Positions 1-8,831 of a stretch of DNA of 50,951 bases are shown here, piece by piece. The DNA lies in the NCBI RefSeq assembly GCF_014648575.1, contig NZ_BMRJ01000001.1, positions 1,605,758 through 1,656,708 of the forward strand. The letters are read 5' to 3'. This stretch comes from Agromyces mediolanus. GTDB taxonomy: Bacteria; Actinomycetota; Actinomycetes; Actinomycetales; Microbacteriaceae. The translations under genes were made by a program, and so were the position numbers. Within the stretch, counting starts at the first letter, position 1. Every line of letters starts with the position of its first letter. Under the pieces are notes generated by a model that saw only the letters and a program-made list of their open reading frames with translations, was not told the DNA's origin and did no database searches.

Positions 1-1569
1 AACGAGACCCCGGCCCCGGCGTCCGCCGGCTGGGTCGCCCCGAACGCCCCCGCCGCGCCGCAGCCGACGCCGCAGGCCGCAGCGCCCCAGGCGTCCGTCC
101 CGCAGGCCGCGGACCAGCCGGCCGCGCCGGCAACCGGCACGCTCTACGAGCCCGGCCGAGCGCCGCAGCCGTACCACGCGGCCCAGTACCCGCACCCGGC
201 CGCCCCGCAGCCGACCCACCCCGCGACGCAGCCCACGCAGCCCCTGCCCGGCGCGCACCAGCCGCAGCCGGGCCAGGTGCCGCCGGGCCAGGTCCCGCCG
301 GCGTTCGGCGGGCAGCCCGCCGCGGCGCCCGCGCCGAAGAAGCGTCCGGTCGGGCTCGGCATCGCCGCGGCCATCGTCGCGGCCGCCCTCATCGGCGGCG
401 GCGCCGGCGCGGGCGTCACCGCCCTGGCCATGGCGAACCGCACGACCACGACCTCCGCGAGCGCCAACCCGCAGAACGTCGTCGTGAACGACACCGACTC
501 CGTGAACCAGGTCACCGCGGTCGCGGCGAAGGCGAGCCCGAGCGTCGTCACCATCTCGGTGTCCTCGGCCGACGGCGCGGGCACGGGATCGGGCATCATC
601 CTGTCCGACGACGGCTACGTGCTGACGAACACCCACGTCGTCACCCTCGACGGCGCGACCGGCACGCCCACGATCCAGGTGAAGACCGACGACGGGCACC
701 TGTACACGGCCGAGCTCGTCGGCACCGACCCGCTGAGCGACCTCGCCGTGATCAAGCTGAAGGACGCCTCGGGGCTGACCCCGCTCGCCTTCGCCGACTC
801 GAGCAAGCTCAACGTCGGCGACACCGCCATCGCGATCGGCGCCCCCCTCGGGCTGTCCGGCACCGTCACCGACGGCATCGTGAGCGCGCTGAACCGTTCG
901 ATCGAGGTCGCGTCCTCGGCGGCGCCGTCCACGCCGGACGACAGCGGCCAGGGCGACCAGCAGCAGGGCGGACAGCAGCCCTTCGACTTCTGGAACTTCG
1001 ACATCCCGGGCCAGGGCGGTCAAGGGGGACAGGGCGGACAGCAGACGCAGCAGGGCGGCGGCAACATCTCGATCCCCGTGATCCAGACCGACGCCGCGAT
1101 CAACCCCGGCAACTCCGGCGGCGCGCTGCTCAACAGCAAGGGCGAGCTCATCGGCGTCAACGTCGCGATCCTCGGCACCGGCGACTCGTCGTCCGGTCAG
1201 TCTGGCAACATCGGCGTCGGCTTCGCGGTTCCGTCGAACCTCGCCAAGCGGGTCTCCGACGAGATCATCGCGAACGGCTCGGCGACGCACGGCCTGCTCG
1301 GCGCGACCGTGACGGCCGCCCAGAGCGACGAGCAGAGCAGCACCGTCGGTGCGCTCATCACCGATGTTCCCGCCGGGGGCGCCGCGGCGAACGCGGGCCT
1401 GCAGAAGGGCGACGTCGTCACCCAGTTCAACGGGCTGCCGATCACCGACCAGACCGACCTCACGGCGCAGGTCCGTGCGCTCGCGGGCGGTGCCGAGGCG
1501 GAGATCACGTACCTCCGCGACGGCGAGGCGCACACCGTGACGGTCACGCTCGGCACCTTCGAGGGCTGA
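1..1569 (+). CDS. HtrA/DegP-like S1C serine protease with PDZ domain (5' end outside window)
   Basis: The frame is open from base 1 with no stop, so the start lies upstream; the GTG at 277 is internal. The visible order is a long Pro/Ala/Gln-rich cytoplasmic arm, one membrane segment (about nt 346-435), a trypsin-like protease domain and a C-terminal PDZ domain (from about nt 1290). The catalytic triad is complete: His in TNTHVV (634-636), Asp in SDLAVIKL (739-741), Ser in GNSGGALL (1114-1116). A Gln/Gly-rich stretch of about 45 residues is inserted between Asp and Ser (about 930-1070). The family performs envelope protein quality control, with the protease outside the membrane. Family call is firm; the substrate is unknown. 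Confidence 0.93.
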   Translation, partial: NETPAPASAGWVAPNAPAAPQPTPQAAAPQASVPQAADQPAAPATGTLYEPGRAPQPYHAAQYPHPAAPQPTHPATQPTQPLPGAHQPQPGQVPPGQVPPAFGGQPAAAPAPKKRPVGLGIAAAIVAAALIGGGAGAGVTALAMANRTTTTSASANPQNVVVNDTDSVNQVTAVAAKASPSVVTISVSSADGAGTGSGIILSDDGYVLTNTHVVTLDGATGTPTIQVKTDDGHLYTAELVGTDPLSDLAVIKLKDASGLTPLAFADSSKLNVGDTAIAIGAPLGLSGTVTDGIVSALNRSIEVASSAAPSTPDDSGQGDQQQGGQQPFDFWNFDIPGQGGQGGQGGQQTQQGGGNISIPVIQTDAAINPGNSGGALLNSKGELIGVNVAILGTGDSSSGQSGNIGVGFAVPSNLAKRVSDEIIANGSATHGLLGATVTAAQSDEQSSTVGALITDVPAGGAAANAGLQKGDVVTQFNGLPITDQTDLTAQVRALAGGAEAEITYLRDGEAHTVTVTLGTFEG

Positions 1570-1594
1570 TCCCGAGACCGACGCAGCATCCCGG

Positions 1595-1629
1595 CGAGTG
1601 GCCGGAGCCATCGCGGCTCCGGCCACTCG
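1595..1629 (+). terminator. Strong hairpin after the HtrA gene
   Basis: A perfect 15-bp stem, CGAGTGGCCGGAGCC (1595-1609) against 1615-1629, with loop ATCGC. It lies 25 nt after the protease stop and 8 nt before the next promoter hexamer. There is no long U-tract, as is common in high-GC genomes. Confidence 0.75.
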
Positions 1630-1637
1630 GCGTTTGC

Positions 1638-1643
1638 TAGGCT
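1638..1643 (+). promoter_or_regulatory. -10 hexamer TAGGCT before the surface-polymer genes
   Basis: TAGGCT sits 29 nt before the TTG start of the glycosyltransferase. Unlike most such boxes in this window it leaves a short leader that holds a GAGGAA ribosome-binding site (about 1665-1670). Confidence 0.5.
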
Positions 1644-1672
1644 CGATCGACCCAGCAGCAGAGTGAGGAATC

Positions 1673-2725
1673 TTGCCCGATCAGCCCGACGGCACCACCC
1701 GGTCGACGCTCGGCGTCTCCTACGTGATGCCGGTGCTGAACGATGCCTCGCACGTCCGCGCCGCCGTGGAGTCGATCCTCGATCAGCACTACGACGGCCC
1801 CGTCGAGGTGCTCATCGCCCTCGGGCCGTCGATCGACGGCACGTCCGAGCTGGTCGCCGACCTGGCCGCGCGCGACGCCCGTGTCCGCGTGCTCGACAAC
1901 GAGGTGGGCTCGACGCCCGCGGGTCTCAACCTCGGCATCCGCGCGGCCCAGTATCCCGTGGTCGTGCGCGTCGACTCGCACTCGATGCTGCCGGCCGACT
2001 ACACCCGGATCGCCGTCGACACGCTCGAGCGCACCGGTGCCGACAACGTCGGCGGCATCATGGCCGCGCACGGTGAGACCGCGTTCGAACGGGCCGTGGC
2101 GCGGGCGTACACCACCCCAGTCGGGCTCGGCGGCTCCGCCTTCCACGTCGGCGGCACGGCGGGACCGGTCGAGACCGTCTACCTCGGCGTCTTCCGCCGT
2201 TCCGCCCTCGAACGCGTCGGCCTCTTCGACGAGACGATCAAGCGCGGCCAGGACTGGGAGCTCAACCGCCGTCTGCGGGCGAGCGGCGGCATCGTCTGGT
2301 TCACCCCGGAGCTGAGCGTGACGTACCGGCCCCGGTCGAGCCTCGAACGCCTCGGACGGCAGATGTTCTCCACCGGGCTCTGGCGCGGGGAGCTCGCCCG
2401 GCGCTTCCCCGCGGCGAACGGCGTGCGCTACTTCGTCCCGCCCGTCATGGTGCTCGGGGTGCTGCTCGGCCTGCTCGCGGGCCTCGGCGGCCTCATCCAG
2501 GCGCTCGCGGGCCAGACGCCGTGGCTCGCCGCGGGGCTCGTCGTCCCGATCGTGTACCTGCTCTTCGTTCTCGTCGCGGCCCTCCTCTACGGTCGCGGCC
2601 AGGGTGCCGCGTCATGGCTCTGGTTTCTCGTAGTCTTGCCGTGCATCCATGTCGCGTGGGGCGCCGGCTTCGTGCTCGGCTATCTCTCGCTGACACGGAA
2701 CATCGCCAGTCATACGGGAAGGTAA
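1673..2725 (+). CDS. Family 2 glycosyltransferase (ExoA/succinoglycan-type), membrane-anchored
   Basis: A 350-residue protein with an N-terminal GT-A fold: SYVMPVLND start strand, a nucleotide-sugar pocket, VVRVDSHS in the DxD position (about residue 105) and a QDWELNRRLR acceptor-side motif (about residue 190). Two or three hydrophobic helices follow in the last 100 residues. It probably adds a sugar to a lipid-linked surface polymer at the inner membrane face. The start is TTG at 1673 behind GAGGAA; no better start fits. It is followed after 3 nt by the CDP-alcohol phosphotransferase gene, so the two are likely one operon. Donor and acceptor cannot be read from sequence. Confidence 0.85.
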   Translation: MPDQPDGTTRSTLGVSYVMPVLNDASHVRAAVESILDQHYDGPVEVLIALGPSIDGTSELVADLAARDARVRVLDNEVGSTPAGLNLGIRAAQYPVVVRVDSHSMLPADYTRIAVDTLERTGADNVGGIMAAHGETAFERAVARAYTTPVGLGGSAFHVGGTAGPVETVYLGVFRRSALERVGLFDETIKRGQDWELNRRLRASGGIVWFTPELSVTYRPRSSLERLGRQMFSTGLWRGELARRFPAANGVRYFVPPVMVLGVLLGLLAGLGGLIQALAGQTPWLAAGLVVPIVYLLFVLVAALLYGRGQGAASWLWFLVVLPCIHVAWGAGFVLGYLSLTRNIASHTGR

Positions 2726-2728
2726 CGG

Positions 2729-3556
2729 ATGTCGCACCCGCACTCGACGTCGTCGGAGCCGTCGAGAACGCACCCATCGAGCCTTGCCGAGTTGAAGGCG
2801 GTCACCCAGCCGCCGGAGGTCCGCGGGCGGCGCAATGCGGAGCACTGGACGGCATCGCTCTACCTGCGACGGCTCTCGCCGTACCTGACCTGGCTGCTGC
2901 TGAAGACGCCGATCTCGGCGAACGGCGTGACGGGGCTGATGATCCTGGTCGGCTGGTCGACGGCTGCGGCGCTGCTCATCCCCGGCATCTGGGGTGCGCT
3001 GCTCGCCGTGATCCTCGGGCAGTTGCAGATGCTCGTGGACTGCTGCGACGGCGAGGTCGCCAGATGGCGGCGCACGTCGTCGCCCGCCGGCGTGTTCCTC
3101 GACAAGGTCGGGCACTACTCGACCGAGGCGCTCATCCCGATCGCGCTCGGCATCCGCGCCGCCGCGTACCCGCTCGAGTTCCCCGCCGACTTCCTCTGGA
3201 CGACCGTCGGCGCCCTGCTCGCGCTCGTCATCGTGCTGAACAAGGCGCTGAACGACATGGTGCACGTCGCCCGGGCGAACGCCGGTCTGCCGAAGCTCGC
3301 CGACACCCACGGCGAGACGGCGCCGCGCGGCGGCCTCGTCGCGAAGCTCCGCCGCGTCGCCCGCTTCGTGCCGTTCCACCGGCTCTACCACTCGGTCGAG
3401 CTCACGCTCATCGCGTTCGCCGCCGCCGTGGTCGGGCTCTTCGTCGGTCAGCCGATCGTGGACCGGGTCGTCGTGGCCGCCCTGCTGCCGCTGGCCGTGC
3501 TCGCCGTCCTCGGCCACTTCGTGGCGATCATGGCGAGCCGTCGTGTCCGCTCCTGA
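2729..3556 (+). CDS. CDP-alcohol phosphatidyltransferase family membrane enzyme
   Basis: A 275-residue polytopic protein with the CDP-alcohol phosphotransferase signature: D104, D107-G108, A111-R112, G121, D125. The position of the fourth Asp, normally the catalytic base, is His129. The family joins a CDP-activated alcohol to an alcohol acceptor within the membrane. The ATG at 2729 has GGGAAGG about 6 nt upstream. The gene lies between two glycosyltransferases and upstream of a glycerophosphotransferase, so a role in polymer or glycolipid building is more likely than bulk phospholipid synthesis (inference). Confidence 0.85.
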   Translation: MSHPHSTSSEPSRTHPSSLAELKAVTQPPEVRGRRNAEHWTASLYLRRLSPYLTWLLLKTPISANGVTGLMILVGWSTAAALLIPGIWGALLAVILGQLQMLVDCCDGEVARWRRTSSPAGVFLDKVGHYSTEALIPIALGIRAAAYPLEFPADFLWTTVGALLALVIVLNKALNDMVHVARANAGLPKLADTHGETAPRGGLVAKLRRVARFVPFHRLYHSVELTLIAFAAAVVGLFVGQPIVDRVVVAALLPLAVLAVLGHFVAIMASRRVRS

Positions 3557-4451
3557 GCCGGCGGCCGGGGGCGTGACCCCCCGCTTCGGCGTCGTCGTGC
3601 TCACGATGGGCCGCCGTTCGGCGGAACTGCTGCGCGGCGTGCGCAGCGTGCTCGAGCAGCGCGGGGTCGCGGTCGACGTCGTCGTGGTCGGCAACGGCTG
3701 GGACCCGGCGACCGCGGAGCCGGCCCTGCCCGCCGGGGTGCGGACGCTCGCGCTCGCCGAGAATCTCGGCATCCCGGCCGGCCGCAATCGCGGGGTGCCT
3801 GAGGTCGAGGGCGAGCTGCTCTTCTTCCTCGACGACGACGCGTTCCTGCCGGACCCGGAGTTCCTCGCGAAGGGGGCGGCGCTGCTCGCCGCCCGGCCCG
3901 AGCTCGGACTCGTGCAGCCGCGGGTCGTCGACCCGACCGGACTCGCCTCGCCGCGCCGCTGGATCCCGCGGATCCGCAAGGGCGATCCCGCGCACTCGAG
4001 CGACGTCTTCTCCTGCTGGGAGGGAGCGGTGCTGCTGCCGCGCGCCGTGTTCGACCGGACCGGAGGGTGGGCGGACCCGTTCTTCTACGCGCACGAGGGG
4101 GTCGAACTCGCCTGGCGGGTCTGGGACACCGGGCATCGCGCCTGGTACGCGGGCGAGCTCGAGGCCGCCCACCCGGTCATCGACCCCGCGCGGCACTCGT
4201 ACTACTTCCGGCTCAACGCCCGCAACCGCGTCTGGCTGGCCCGGCGCAACCTGCCCGCCGTGCTCGTCCCGTTCTACGTGGGCTCGTGGACGGCGATCCA
4301 GGTGCTGCGCTGGGCGCGCAGACCGGCGCAGCTGCGCGCCTGGTTCGGCGGCTGGCTCGCCGGCTGGCGCGAGGATCCGGGGGAGCGACGGCCGCTCCGC
4401 TGGCGGACGGTCTGGCGGATGACCCGCGCCGGTCGGCCGCCGATCGTCTGA
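3543..4451 (+). CDS. Family 2 glycosyltransferase
   Basis: A 302-residue GT2 enzyme. It has the N-terminal VVVLTMGRR strand, an ENLGIPAGRNRG sugar-nucleotide loop and FFLDDDAFL as the metal-binding DxD (about residue 99). It lacks convincing transmembrane helices, so it is probably cytoplasmic or peripheral. The GTG start at 3543 overlaps the upstream gene by 14 nt, which supports co-translation. The rhamnosyl/galactofuranosyl type of GT2 is plausible from context but not shown by a residue. Confidence 0.85.
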   Translation: MSAPEPAAGGVTPRFGVVVLTMGRRSAELLRGVRSVLEQRGVAVDVVVVGNGWDPATAEPALPAGVRTLALAENLGIPAGRNRGVPEVEGELLFFLDDDAFLPDPEFLAKGAALLAARPELGLVQPRVVDPTGLASPRRWIPRIRKGDPAHSSDVFSCWEGAVLLPRAVFDRTGGWADPFFYAHEGVELAWRVWDTGHRAWYAGELEAAHPVIDPARHSYYFRLNARNRVWLARRNLPAVLVPFYVGSWTAIQVLRWARRPAQLRAWFGGWLAGWREDPGERRPLRWRTVWRMTRAGRPPIV

Positions 4452-4535
4452 ACCGCTCTCGGATCGCTCGGTAACGATCGGCTCTCGGTGCGGCCGCAAC
4501 GCTCGCCCCGGGGCATCCGCTCAGCCGGGCCTGGC

Positions 4536-4541
4536 TACCCT
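4536..4541 (+). promoter_or_regulatory. -10 hexamer TACCCT, leaderless type
   Basis: It ends 6 nt before the GTG at 4548. It decides the start of the glycerophosphotransferase gene against the longer open frame beginning at 4488. Confidence 0.5.
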
Positions 4542-4547
4542 TGCCGA

Positions 4548-5876
4548 GTGGGATTGAAGACTGACGCTCGCCGTGCCGTGAAGCTCGCGAGGAACATCAT
4601 CGCCTCGCGGCGCGCGCAGCGAGCGCTCGGCACGGCGCTCGCCCGGGTGGCGCCGCTCGAACCCGGCCGTTACCGGATCGGGGTGTACTTCGCCGACGGC
4701 AAGGTCAATCTCTACCAGCTGCGCCAGTGGTACAAGCCCCTCGCCGAGCTCGCGAAGACGCATCCCGTGGTGATCCTCAGCCGCGCCTCCGGTGCGGCGC
4801 TCGCCCTGCTCGACGAGTCGCCGGTGCCCGTCGCCTACGTGCGGCGCGTCGCCGATCTCGAGCAGCTCATCCACGATCAGCAGCTCCAGCTCATCCTCTA
4901 CGTGAACCAGAACGCGAAGAACTTCCAGATGATGCGCTACGGGCGGCGCTGGCACGTGTTCATCAACCACGGCGAGTCCGACAAGATGTACATGACCACG
5001 AATCAGTTCAAGGCCTACGACTACGCCCTGATCGCGGGCGACGCGGCCAGGAGCCGGCTCGGCAAGGTGCTCTGGGACTACGACTTCGACAAGCGGGCGA
5101 TCCCGATCGGCCGACCGCAGGCCGACCACTACCACGACGGGCGCGAGCTGCCCTACCCCGACGACGGGCGCGAGGTCGTGCTCTACGCCCCGACCTGGGA
5201 GGGCGACCGCGCGGCGGCCGCCTACGGTTCGATCGCCTCGCACGGCGTCGCGCTCGTCACCGCGCTGCTCGCGACGGGCCGGCACCGGGTGATCTACCGC
5301 CCGCACCCGCGATCCGGGGTGCTCGACCACGAGTACGCGGCCGCGAACCGGGCGATCATCGACGCCATCGGCGCCGCGAACCAGGCCGATCCGAGCGCGA
5401 TGCACGTCTACGACGACGGCCCGGAGCTCGGCTGGCAGCTCGCCGCCGCCGACCTCGCCGTCGTCGACATCTCGGCGATGGTCTACGACCGGCTCGCGAC
5501 CGGCAAGCCGCTGCTCATCACCCGGCCCCTCGCGGAGGAGGCGGAGATCGACACGGGCGGCTACCTCTCGGCGTGCGAGTGGCTGGTCGCCGAGCCCGGG
5601 AGGCCGCTCGCGCAGGCGGGCGCGGCGATGGTCGCGCGGGTCGACGAGGTCGCGCACGATCCGGCTGCGCTCGACCGACTCGGCCACTGGGTCGAGCGGT
5701 ACTTCGGCGACACCGCCCCGGGTGCCGCGACCGCGCGGTTCCACGCCGCGATCGACCACCTCATGGCGGAGTGGGAGCGCTTCGCCGCCGAGCACCGGGA
5801 CGACGAGGCCATCGACGAGCACGACGTCGAGGGCGAGCGGGCCGAGAGCCGGGCCGACGAGGACGCGCACGGCTGA
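4548..5876 (+). CDS. CDP-glycerol glycerophosphotransferase family protein (TagF/TagB-like)
   Basis: A 442-residue protein with the family's C-terminal pattern: YAPTWEGDR, YRPHPRSG and ADLAVVDISAMVYD, followed by GKPLLITRP. These correspond to the nucleotide- and phosphate-binding loops of teichoic acid polymerases and primases, which transfer glycerol-phosphate from CDP-glycerol to a lipid-linked acceptor. An acidic tail of about 25 residues follows the domain. The gene has its own promoter box and converges on the restriction gene with 21 nt between the stops. Whether it acts as primase (one transfer) or polymerase cannot be told. Confidence 0.85.
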   Translation: MGLKTDARRAVKLARNIIASRRAQRALGTALARVAPLEPGRYRIGVYFADGKVNLYQLRQWYKPLAELAKTHPVVILSRASGAALALLDESPVPVAYVRRVADLEQLIHDQQLQLILYVNQNAKNFQMMRYGRRWHVFINHGESDKMYMTTNQFKAYDYALIAGDAARSRLGKVLWDYDFDKRAIPIGRPQADHYHDGRELPYPDDGREVVLYAPTWEGDRAAAAYGSIASHGVALVTALLATGRHRVIYRPHPRSGVLDHEYAAANRAIIDAIGAANQADPSAMHVYDDGPELGWQLAAADLAVVDISAMVYDRLATGKPLLITRPLAEEAEIDTGGYLSACEWLVAEPGRPLAQAGAAMVARVDEVAHDPAALDRLGHWVERYFGDTAPGAATARFHAAIDHLMAEWERFAAEHRDDEAIDEHDVEGERAESRADEDAHG

Positions 5877-5897
5877 GCTCCAGCGAGCCTTCGCGGT

Positions 5898-8831
5898 TCA
5901 GTAGAGCGTCGGCGCCCCGCCCGGGGTCGGCGCCGACAGCCGCTCCAGCTCGAGCAGCTCGCTCAACCGGCCACCACCGCGTCGCCAGGCGTCGACCGCC
6001 TCCTCGCCGAGCAGCACGTAGTGCCAGCGGCGACCGCTTCGTGCGGCGGCCGGCAGCCGGTTCAACGTCTCGACCCAGTCGAGCGCCGCGCGTCGCTTGC
6101 GCTCGACGTCCGGATGGGCGAGCGCGGACTGCGCCTTCGTCTCGACGACGTACACCGCCTCGGACGTGCGCACCAGGAAGTCCGGCGAGTACCAGGCCGG
6201 CAGGCCGTCGGAGCGGAGGTACGGCCGGCGCAGGAACGTGTGCGCGTACTCGTCGATCTTGATGAACGCCTCGACCCGGCCGTCCTGATCCGCCCATTCG
6301 ATGAAGCGCCGTTCCAGCCCGCCGCCGCGGCTCGCGACCCGCAGCGCGGGGAAGACACATTTGCGGCTGGGCACCGCGTCGCGCGCCCGCATCAGCATGC
6401 TGCCGATCTCGGCGACGCTGCGCTGCTCGACGAGCGCCGTCGCGACGGTGCGGTGCTGCTGCGTCTCCACCAGTGCGGTCGAGAACACGCCGGCGACGTG
6501 CTCGGCGACGCCGGGGAGGAGGAGCACGCGCCATCCGTCCTCGAGCGTCGGGTCGAACGGCTCGCGGAAGAGCCGGTCGCGCACGTAGCGGTCCACCCAG
6601 GCGGCGATGCGGGCGCGGTGAGTGACGAGCAGCGGGTACCGGCTCGCCGCGCTGAAGCGCGCGGCCGCCGGCGTGAAGGCGCGCCCGACGACCGTGGCGA
6701 TGCGCCGGGTGACGCGGGCGAGGAAGTCGTTGTAGCCGGTCGCGGTCATGACGCCGCCGTCGACCCGGTAATCGCCGTACTGCGTCCGCGTCTGCAGGTC
6801 GTGCGAGCTCCATCGCTCCCCGCGGCCGACCGCGCGGCGCAGGACCGCGAGCTCGAAGCGGCACGGCTCGAGCGAGCGGGGGTCGATCCGGGGCTCGACG
6901 AGCTCCTCCTCGTGCTCGCGCACGATCTCGGGCACGAAGAGGTCGTACTTCTGCCAGTCGGGTCGCAGCTCGACGCGCTCGAGGTCGCCGACGGCGGCGG
7001 TCCCGTCGTCGTCGACGATCGCGAGCAGGCCGTCGCCGAGCAGCTCGTCGTAGAACGCCTCGAAGGCCGGGTGCTCGACGATGAACAGCACGTCGAAGTG
7101 ATTGGCCGGTTCGAGTCCGCGGCGCATGCGTTCTCGCGTCTCCCGTTTCAGCTCCTCCACCACGGGGTCGCCCCGCCACATCAGCCGGAGGCCGCGGCCG
7201 ATCGTCTGTTCGAGCAGGATCCCAGAGCCCGCGGAGCGGAGCGGCACGACCACGCAGATGCTGTCGACGTCGAAGCCCTCGCGGAGCATCAGCACGCTGA
7301 CGACGACGCGCGGCCGCGCCTGCCGGTCGAGGTCGAAGAGCCGGGCGCGGATCGGCTCCCACTCCTTCGGACCGAGCTCGCTGCGTCGGCCGCTGTCGAC
7401 TCTGAGCACGTCCTCGGGGTCGAGCCGCTCGGCTTCGAGCAGGAACTCCTCGACGTGGCGGGAGACGATCGTGTCCTCGGTCACGATCAGGAGCTTCGGG
7501 CGCCGCTCGGGGTCGATCTCGGCGAACTGCGCCTCGAGGAGGGCGAGCTTGCTCAGCCCGGCGCGGATCATGGTGCGCTGGCCGGGGGAGAGCCCCACGA
7601 CCGCGCCGTGCTCGTCGCGCTCGGCGGTGAAGTCGAGGGGGAGCGCGGCCAACTCGCTGCGCTTGTCGAGCGCGATCGCCTTGACCAGCCCCCTCCGCAT
7701 CGCGGCGTGGAGGTCGAAGTCGACGACGATGTGCGGGAAGTAGCGACGGCGGGGCCGTCGACCGCCGCCAGTCTCGTCGAAGGGCGTCGCCGAGAAGTCG
7801 AGCTGGATGAATCGGCGGCCCTTCGTCGCGGCGATCGCCGTGAGGCTCTGCTGCCACTCCACGTCGCTCGCGTCCTGTCCGGCCCGCAGCGCGTGCACGT
7901 GGTGCGCCTCGTCGTTCAGGACCACGAGGTCGGGGAGGTCGACGAGCGACTGCAGCGGGCGGCCCCGCTGCGCCCGCCGGTCGAGCGCCTCCAGTGCGTG
8001 CCCGGCCGCGCCGGGGGAGAGCGGGAACATGCTCTCGACGGCGGCCCGCGACGGGTCGTCGGCGCTGCGCCCGCGGCTGCGCGTGCCGCCGTTCGCGTCG
8101 CCCGCGAAGTCGGGGTCCTCCGCGCCGGCGAGGAGGTGCCAGTTCGTCACGGCGATCATGCCGCCGGCGGGGACGCGGAGCCCGATCTCGTGCTTTTCGA
8201 CGACGCCCGAGGCGAGCAGCGCGGCGATGGCGCGTTCGTGCCGGGGCGGAGTGAACAGCGCCCGCCTGGCGTGCAACTCGCTCGTGCTCGGATCCCGCAC
8301 GCCGTCGACGCGTCGGCCGCGGAACGAGTCGAGGAGCCGTTCGTAGACGATGAGCCCGGGCGCCACGACGAGGAAGTTGCTGCTGAAGCGCGGGTCGGCG
8401 GGCGTCGCGAGATGGTTGAGGTGCTGCCAGACGAGCAGCGCGTTCATCACCCAGGTCTTGCCCGTTCCGGTGGCGAGCTTCGCGGCGTACTTGGGATGCC
8501 CGTGGCGTTCGTGCGCGAGCTCCTGGCGCTGGGCCGCCGAGAGCGCGCTCGGGGCGAGGCGCTCGTAGAGCTCGCGCAGATTCGACGCGCCCAGCACCTC
8601 GTGCGCGTAGACGATCGCGAGGATGGCGTCGCGCTGCCCCTCGTGGAAGGCATCCGGCCGCCCGGCGGAGAGCGAGGCGTCGAACCACCAGCGGAGCAGC
8701 TCGGCCGTCGTCGGGGTGACGGCCTCGAGGAGCGCCGACGGCTCGCCGGACTCGATCGCCCGGGCGTCGTCGGCCAGCCTGATCGAGATCTCCCTGGCGA
8801 GCGGCAGCTCCTCGTCGATCGGGATCCTCAT
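5898..8831 (-). CDS. Type III-like restriction subunit (Res): DEAH helicase plus PD-ExK nuclease
   Basis: A 977-residue superfamily 2 helicase with Walker A ATGTGKT (120-126), DEAH box NDEAHH (306-311), motif III DFSATPF and motif VI TIGRGLR. A C-terminal nuclease motif is visible: D884 in SPDF, then E897-T-K899. It should translocate or signal along DNA and cut when two unmodified sites meet, as type III enzymes do. The ATG at 8831 overlaps the Mod stop as ATGA. No frameshift or lost catalytic residue is seen, so the enzyme looks intact. Nearby long frames on the other strand are codon-bias artefacts. Confidence 0.9.
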   Translation of the reverse strand: MRIPIDEELPLAREISIRLADDARAIESGEPSALLEAVTPTTAELLRWWFDASLSAGRPDAFHEGQRDAILAIVYAHEVLGASNLRELYERLAPSALSAAQRQELAHERHGHPKYAAKLATGTGKTWVMNALLVWQHLNHLATPADPRFSSNFLVVAPGLIVYERLLDSFRGRRVDGVRDPSTSELHARRALFTPPRHERAIAALLASGVVEKHEIGLRVPAGGMIAVTNWHLLAGAEDPDFAGDANGGTRSRGRSADDPSRAAVESMFPLSPGAAGHALEALDRRAQRGRPLQSLVDLPDLVVLNDEAHHVHALRAGQDASDVEWQQSLTAIAATKGRRFIQLDFSATPFDETGGGRRPRRRYFPHIVVDFDLHAAMRRGLVKAIALDKRSELAALPLDFTAERDEHGAVVGLSPGQRTMIRAGLSKLALLEAQFAEIDPERRPKLLIVTEDTIVSRHVEEFLLEAERLDPEDVLRVDSGRRSELGPKEWEPIRARLFDLDRQARPRVVVSVLMLREGFDVDSICVVVPLRSAGSGILLEQTIGRGLRLMWRGDPVVEELKRETRERMRRGLEPANHFDVLFIVEHPAFEAFYDELLGDGLLAIVDDDGTAAVGDLERVELRPDWQKYDLFVPEIVREHEEELVEPRIDPRSLEPCRFELAVLRRAVGRGERWSSHDLQTRTQYGDYRVDGGVMTATGYNDFLARVTRRIATVVGRAFTPAAARFSAASRYPLLVTHRARIAAWVDRYVRDRLFREPFDPTLEDGWRVLLLPGVAEHVAGVFSTALVETQQHRTVATALVEQRSVAEIGSMLMRARDAVPSRKCVFPALRVASRGGGLERRFIEWADQDGRVEAFIKIDEYAHTFLRRPYLRSDGLPAWYSPDFLVRTSEAVYVVETKAQSALAHPDVERKRRAALDWVETLNRLPAAARSGRRWHYVLLGEEAVDAWRRGGGRLSELLELERLSAPTPGGAPTLY

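Noticed and set aside
2612..3979. Long open frame on the minus strand (455 codons)
   Set aside because: It covers three well-supported plus-strand genes and has an Arg/Glu-rich nonsense composition.
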